A stretch of 64,000 nucleotides of DNA from Microbacterium sp. K24. Its GTDB lineage: Bacteria; Actinomycetota; Actinomycetes; Actinomycetales; Microbacteriaceae. Below are positions 60,183 through 64,000 of the stretch, piece after piece; the stretch's first letter is position 1; every line of letters starts with the position of its first letter. The stretch lies in assembly GCF_004794465.1 (NCBI RefSeq), contig NZ_SSDJ01000126.1, forward strand, positions 45,273 through 109,272. The letters are read 5' to 3'. Under the pieces are notes generated by a model that saw nothing but the letters and a program-made list of their open reading frames with translations, was not told where the DNA came from and did no database searches. The translations under genes were made by a program, and so were the position numbers.

Positions 60183-61535
60183 TCAGACTTCGCCCGCCGT
60201 CGACTCCGGTGTCCTCGCCCCAGCCTGCACGTGGTCTGAAATCACCGCTCCGCGTCGGCTGAGCATCACCACCGCGAGGCCAATGCCAGCTGTGATGATG
60301 GCGCAAGCAAGCATCATCATTCGGAATGCGTCCGCGTAGGCGTCGGCATGACCCTCTCCGCCCGCGGATACCTCGGCCGCAACCGTGGGGTCGCCCAGTG
60401 TCACGCTCAGAATCGCTGCGATTGCGGCACCAAAAGCTGCAACCGCGACCGCTTCGCTGCCGAGCCGCAGGAAGTTGAGTATGCCTGCCGCCGCTGCGGC
60501 ACTCCGATGCCGCACGGACGCGAGCGCTTCTCCATCGACGAGCCCAAGGGGGAGCCCCCAGCCGAAACCGAGCAGCACCATTGGGATGATGAGCAACAGC
60601 GGCGACAGCACGGGGGCAAACAGCAAGAACATCAGATCGCCGAGGACGAGCAGCAGGAGAGCGGTAAAAAGCACCGACTGGGCTGTCACACGCGTCTTCG
60701 TGATCAGCAATCCGGCGAGTGCTGGACCGACCAGAACAGGCAAAGTGAGCGGCAGCATGAACATGCCGGCCGCCGCGGCATCTTGCCCGTAGACGGCGCT
60801 GAACGCGACCGGAGCGTACGTCAGGACGGATACATATGCGACCGATGCTGCGACCGGAACGAGGGCAATGCTGAGGAATCGCGAACTCTGAAGTGGTGCG
60901 AGGTCAAAGAGCTTCCGTCGCGGTGCGCTGTCCTCGTGCTGCTGGGCGAGAGCAGGTAGTACCCGAAATGCAGTAGCGACAAGGGTCAGCGCCGAAAGCG
61001 CGACGATGACGCCGAATATCCCTCGCCATCCCAGAAATGAGACAAGGAGTCCGCTGATCAGTGGGCCGGCGGCAAGTCCAATACCCACCACGGTGCCGAG
61101 CAACGAAAATGCTGCGGCCCGACGTGCGCCGCTGTAGGCATGGGAGATGATCGACGTGGCACCTGTCGCGATCGCGGCGGCGCCAACCCCGGAAATTATC
61201 CTGGCGATGTCAAGAGTAATCAGATCAGTCGCAAGGGCACTAGCCGCGGCCCCCGCGGCAACTGTCGCAAGCCCAACCACGAAGGTTCGCCTCAGACCGA
61301 TCCGGTTGCCAAGCTGACCCCACATCAGCGTCGAGATCGTGAGAGCGATGTTGAATCCATTGACCACGCCCTGGAGCGTGAACGGGTCGTTACCGAGATC
61401 TTGAGAGATTTCGGGCAACGCGATGGCGGCGCCCGTAATGCTGATCGGCATGACGAAGACCCCGAGCAACAGAACTGGTAGAAGCAGTTTCGAGCGGATG
61501 GAGCTGGCTGTGCTTGGTGTGGCGAGCGTTGGCAT
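60183..61535 (-). CDS. DHA-type MFS exporter
   Basis: A 450-residue, roughly 14-helix carrier. The first helix is LLLPVLLLGVFVMPISITGA, motif A reads GQLGNRIGLRRTFVVG, and GVGAAAIATGATSIISHAYS follows. It is like multidrug exporters. ATG 61535 has GAGGAG before it. It is divergent from an ArsR-like gene and has an operator between them, so the pair forms a regulated efflux module, like 4777/6088. Confidence 0.88.
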   Translation of the reverse strand: MPTLATPSTASSIRSKLLLPVLLLGVFVMPISITGAAIALPEISQDLGNDPFTLQGVVNGFNIALTISTLMWGQLGNRIGLRRTFVVGLATVAAGAAASALATDLITLDIARIISGVGAAAIATGATSIISHAYSGARRAAAFSLLGTVVGIGLAAGPLISGLLVSFLGWRGIFGVIVALSALTLVATAFRVLPALAQQHEDSAPRRKLFDLAPLQSSRFLSIALVPVAASVAYVSVLTYAPVAFSAVYGQDAAAAGMFMLPLTLPVLVGPALAGLLITKTRVTAQSVLFTALLLLVLGDLMFLLFAPVLSPLLLIIPMVLLGFGWGLPLGLVDGEALASVRHRSAAAAAGILNFLRLGSEAVAVAAFGAAIAAILSVTLGDPTVAAEVSAGGEGHADAYADAFRMMMLACAIITAGIGLAVVMLSRRGAVISDHVQAGARTPESTAGEV

Positions 61536-61548
61536 GCGATCTCCTCGT

Positions 61549-61596
61549 AGGTACGATAATTTTCGTACCTGAGTGAACCACATGACTGAGGTACGA
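61549..61596. promoter_or_regulatory. Operator between MFS and HTH genes
   Basis: AGGTACGA (61549-61556) and TCGTACCT (61563-61570) make a 22-base palindrome. A second AGGTACGA half-site with a partial partner begins at 61589. They stand in the gap between the divergent MFS and ArsR-like genes and are inferred binding sites of the latter. Confidence 0.8.
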
Positions 61597-61625
61597 TACA
61601 AATCGGATATGAAGGAGGTGAGGAG

Positions 61626-61946
61626 ATGGAAACGCTCCTGCCTATGCCAGGCAGCACCGAGATCGAACTCGGGGCAATCTTCCGAGCACTAGCCGACGAG
61701 CATCGGAGACGAGTCATGGCGGAGCTAGCCGCCGATAAGGACGACGGTGAGCGCACCTGCAACTCGTTTAACTTGCCAATTTCCAAGCAGACGCAGACTC
61801 ACCACTTCCGCAAGCTCCGCGATGCGGGACTGATATGCGAGATTGACTATGGGAACCGAAAGGGCATTCGGTTGCGCCGGTCCGAGATCAACGAGCGATT
61901 CCCGGGACTTCTTGACGCGCTCGCTGCGGATGCGGACTCGCGTTAG
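61626..61946 (+). CDS. ArsR-like winged-helix regulator
   Basis: A 106-residue protein. FRALADEHRRRVMAELAADK, then NLPISKQTQTHHFRKLRDAG, is an ArsR-type HTH, and the wing is NRKGIRLRRSEI. No metal cysteine cluster is present. It is similar in design to the regulator at 6088. GAAGGAGGTG precedes its ATG. It should repress the divergent MFS exporter. Confidence 0.85.
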   Translation: METLLPMPGSTEIELGAIFRALADEHRRRVMAELAADKDDGERTCNSFNLPISKQTQTHHFRKLRDAGLICEIDYGNRKGIRLRRSEINERFPGLLDALAADADSR

Positions 61947-62104
61947 GCCGTACGCGGGGGGATTGATGTACTCTCGCACGTCTGGCGAGGTCGATGCGCT
62001 TGCTCAAGAGCTTTCGACCGCAGGGTCGCAACTATCGCGTTAGCACAGCGAGGGGCGCGGGTCGTGCCGGTGCTGTGCTCGGATGCTCCTGATGAAGCCC
62101 CGAG

Positions 62105-62491
62105 TTAGACCGTGATCTCTACCAGATTGCCGTCCGGGTCAAGTACACAGCTCTCGTAGTAGCCATCCCCGGTCGTGCGCGGACCACTGACAATCGAGAA
62201 GCCAGCATCCTGAAGACGCGTCGTTAGCTGATCAACCGCCCCGATCGATTTGACCGAAAACGCGACGTGGCTCCATCCGACGGTAGACGCCTTCAACAGG
62301 TTTTCGGTGAGTTCGGGGCGAACCATGACCTCAAGCCTGGCGCCGCCGCTAAACGTTAGAAAGTACGTCTGCAGTCCCGTACGTGGGTTGTGATACCTAT
62401 CACCCGCCACGCCGTCGAAGAACGTCTCGTAAAAGAGACGCGTTCGCTCAAGATCCGTGCAGTAGAGGGCGGCGTGGTCGATGGTGGTCAT
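62105..62491 (-). CDS. VOC (glyoxalase/dioxygenase-fold) protein
   Basis: A 128-residue two-module VOC protein. TTIDHAALYCTDLERTRLFY opens it, and CVLDPDGNLVEITV closes it, with His near residue 5, another in VGWSHVAFSV and Glu near the end as metal ligands. Glyoxalase-like or bleomycin-resistance-like functions are possible. It may detoxify a compound exported by the neighbouring carrier. No partner gene decides it. Confidence 0.85.
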   Translation of the reverse strand: MTTIDHAALYCTDLERTRLFYETFFDGVAGDRYHNPRTGLQTYFLTFSGGARLEVMVRPELTENLLKASTVGWSHVAFSVKSIGAVDQLTTRLQDAGFSIVSGPRTTGDGYYESCVLDPDGNLVEITV

Positions 62492-62760
62492 GCTTCATCT
62501 CCGGTCTCGCTCGTCCTCGAGCGCCATTCTTGGCGCTCGAGGCGCGTCGTCGGCGATGCCGCGTGACGCATGCATGGAACCTATCTACTGGAATGATCAC
62601 TGGCGTGGTCATTCCAAGACGAAATGATCAAAGAGCGATCCGGCGACCTCACGCTACTCTCTCGCGTGTTGATCATGATCGCCACGCAATCACTCGAGAG
62701 CACTTGCGGCTCCAGGATGAGCCTCAACAACACGAGCACGCCCTCGTCGAGACCTTGCCG
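62492..62760. other. Gene-free stretch with an inverted repeat
   Basis: No gene is visible here. GGAATGATCAC (62590-62600) and GTGGTCATTCC (62605-62615) form an 11-base inverted repeat with one mismatch, about 100 bases upstream of the VOC start, as an operator would be. Confidence 0.5.
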
Positions 62761-62896
62761 GTAGAGGGGCGGTTGAGTTCCTGGGAGGAGGGCTCAACCG
62801 CTTCTCTACCCGGTGCGATCAAAATTCGATGATGCTCTCAAGCGCAGTTGTCACTTGTAGGTGCGTCGCAATGCTGATGGCTTCCGAGAAGGGTTC
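62761..62896. repeat. 136-base direct repeat, copy B
   Basis: Matches copy A at 59789-59924 without gaps. It carries the same hairpin (GTAGAGG...CTCTAC outer, GCGGTTGA/CTCAACCGC inner) followed by the last 78 bases of the HTH gene at 62819. The two copies flank the MFS-ArsR-VOC block. Confidence 0.85.
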
Positions 62897-63544
62897 CTTC
62901 ATCGCCGCCAGGCGACCGATCGTGGTGCGTCCACAGCCTGTCCGTCGTGCGATCTCACGGATGGATGTTCCCTCCGAGATGAAGCTTTGGACGAGCTGCG
63001 CCGCGGTCTTGCATGGCACGTTCCCGACTGGATCCTGTCCATCGCGGCGCGCCCGTGTTCGCCGATATTCTGCTCGCGCAGCTGTGCATGTGCGGCCATT
63101 CTGGTCGCCAGGGCAGGAGGTGTCCACGCGGCACCCGAGGTAGTAGCCTCCTGCGGTGCCGTGCTTGAGCGGGACGCCCTCACCGGCGAGACGAGCGGCG
63201 CGGTACGAGGAGAAGTAGTTGCGTCGTGCGTCAGTGCACGTCGTTGCCCCGCGGAAATTCTCGGGGCATACCGCTTTGCTCCGACACCCGCGGCGGTAGC
63301 CCCAAAGGGTGCCGTGGACAAGCTCTGGTTCGGTGTGCACCGGTGTGCGCGTGTCCCGGCGAATCGGGATGTACGAGGGGTGCCCAGCGAGGCTGAAGTC
63401 CCCATTCCGTGCCGCCCACGCCTCAACGCACGTGAGAAGGTCCGGCGATCCGTGATTGGCGCACCCACCGCGTGCTCTGCACCCGCGCTCGTAGCCCAGG
63501 GGTGAACCGTGAGGCAGGACGGGGACCGATGCGAGACCTGTCAC
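62819..63544 (-). CDS. Cysteine-rich triple-repeat HTH protein
   Basis: A 241-residue protein. Three tandem modules begin HGSPLGYERGC (12), HGTLWGYRRGC (77) and HGTAGGYYLGC (128); each has about three cysteines (C22/C28/C39, C87/C93/C103, C138/C144/C153) and would bind zinc. A HTH follows at 193-213 (SIREIARRTGCGRTTIGRL). HGTxxGYxxGC modules occur in actinophage and mobile-element DNA-binding proteins. GTG starts inside the stop of the LacI-like gene. Function is unknown. Confidence 0.65.
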   Translation of the reverse strand: MTGLASVPVLPHGSPLGYERGCRARGGCANHGSPDLLTCVEAWAARNGDFSLAGHPSYIPIRRDTRTPVHTEPELVHGTLWGYRRGCRSKAVCPENFRGATTCTDARRNYFSSYRAARLAGEGVPLKHGTAGGYYLGCRVDTSCPGDQNGRTCTAARAEYRRTRARRDGQDPVGNVPCKTAAQLVQSFISEGTSIREIARRTGCGRTTIGRLAAMKEPFSEAISIATHLQVTTALESIIEF

Positions 63545-63903
63545 GTGAGCGCTCCTGGTCGCGGGGACTCTGAGAAGTCAGCGATCTTTCCCTCCCAGAG
63601 GATCTGGGAGTTGTGGAAGCGTGCGGCATCCTGCGCGTCTTCACGTGAGCGGAACACGCCCAGGACAGCCAAGTCCCCTTTCGCGATCGCTCCGACAACG
63701 TAGACAACTTCGTCGGAGCGGTTGGAGCGCAGCGCCCTGGCGTGGAGATTTGGCTGGAAACGCAGCTCGTCGATGGCAGCCTGCACTTTCGCGGCCACAG
63801 CGTCGCCCACTCCTTTGTTTCCTGTCAGATGCAAGGAAACGGTGGATGTCGCGACGCCAGCGAGTTCTGCCACGTCACGAATGGTTGCGCGTCGTTCTGT
63901 CAC
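63541..63903 (-). CDS. LacI-headpiece protein without sugar domain
   Basis: A 120-residue protein. TIRDVAELAGVATSTVSLHL, then LRFQPNLHARALRSNRSD, is a full LacI headpiece and hinge. The ligand-binding core is absent. Instead about 55 residues follow (VYVVGAIAKGDLAVLGVFRS and SQILWEGKIADF), of a type I do not recognise. It overlaps the next gene by GTGA, so the two are coupled regulators, probably of a mobile element. The GTG start lies 20 bases from the end of the next gene. Confidence 0.7.
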   Translation of the reverse strand: MTERRATIRDVAELAGVATSTVSLHLTGNKGVGDAVAAKVQAAIDELRFQPNLHARALRSNRSDEVVYVVGAIAKGDLAVLGVFRSREDAQDAARFHNSQILWEGKIADFSESPRPGALT

Positions 63904-63922
63904 CTGTATTCGCTCCGTGTGC

Positions 63923-64000
63923 TCAGTGCGTGTCTTCTGCTTCGATCTCGGTGCGGTCGCCCGACCACTGCGTGTGGAACGTTCCCGGCTTGTCGATGCG
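63923..64000 (-). CDS. gnd: 6-phosphogluconate dehydrogenase, C-terminal end (partial)
   Basis: The last 25 residues before the stop at 63923 read RIDKPGTFHTQWSGDRTEIE and AEDTH. This matches the C-terminal end typical of decarboxylating 6-phosphogluconate dehydrogenases (FHTxWSGDR-type). The gene continues past the window edge. Only the tail is seen, so the call is moderate. Confidence 0.7.
   Translation of the reverse strand, partial: RIDKPGTFHTQWSGDRTEIEAEDTH

Noticed and set aside
59789..62896. Composite transposon with the 136-base repeats as IS ends
   Set aside because: The repeats carry no transposase and no inverted ends; they contain a terminator and a gene tail, so recombination is a simpler reading.
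1..64000. tRNA, rRNA and CRISPR arrays
   Set aside because: I read both strands for cloverleaf-type ends, conserved rRNA words and evenly spaced repeats and saw none; a covariance search would be decisive.

Overview
The window is a piece of a high-G+C actinobacterial chromosome, most likely a Microbacterium or close relative (Microbacteriaceae). The reasons are strong G/C bias at third codon positions, many GTG starts, the constant GGATGCC/GGCATCC word pair inside genes, the absence of long AT tracts, and gene families typical of that group (DUF7882- and DUF6510-type proteins, a CarA-like glycoside oxidase). This is inference from sequence style; no rRNA gene is present to settle it. I saw no tRNA, rRNA or CRISPR array.

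Bases 1-23,100 look like ordinary chromosome. They are dominated by small regulator/target modules: MarR with an oxidoreductase, TetR with an MFS pump, ArsR-like regulators with MFS or SRPBCC genes, an XRE regulator beside a type I methionine aminopeptidase, and PadR beside an ABC1 kinase. Most have readable palindromic operators in the promoter gap. There is also a glycosyltransferase, a BCCT carrier, a HEPN/MNT toxin-antitoxin pair whose antitoxin carries a Phd/YefM-like N-terminus and a YefM-type TGTACA operator, a two-MarR region, and a three-gene molybdenum-oxidoreductase operon (21,533-23,096).

Bases 23,150-27,082 hold a sugar-type ABC importer with a hydrolase. Its promoter carries ATACGTAT palindromes that recur 12 kb away around a LacI gene (35,334-36,338), so importer and distant catabolic cluster look like one regulon. 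That cluster (32,411-42,856) holds two HisD-like dehydrogenases, three enzymes of the SDR and HpcH-aldolase families, a double SnoaL protein, a bicupin, a nitrilase-family amidase and a LysR regulator. Its substrate is unknown. Between importer and cluster (27,900-32,400) lies an accessory patch of unknown genes, a decayed phage-like gene, a YjzC-like protein and a tiny zinc ribbon.

Bases 42,900-63,900 are a second, larger accessory region with looser codon use. In order it holds: a small unknown operon; a gene cut in two by an IS5/IS427-type element that carries a tautomerase gene as passenger (the host gene reads cleanly again if the element and one TA are removed); a TetR regulator and TetX-like FAD monooxygenase sharing two exact tet-operator cores; a sugar/glycoside locus with two near-duplicate binding proteins, one permease pair, two Gfo/Idh/MocA dehydrogenases, a heme-degrading-domain protein, a DeoR regulator, an MFS carrier and a CarA-like 3-oxidase; then an MFS-ArsR-VOC block flanked by a 136-bp direct repeat, one copy of which carries the tail of a cysteine-rich HTH gene. 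The window ends in the 3' end of a probable 6-phosphogluconate dehydrogenase gene.
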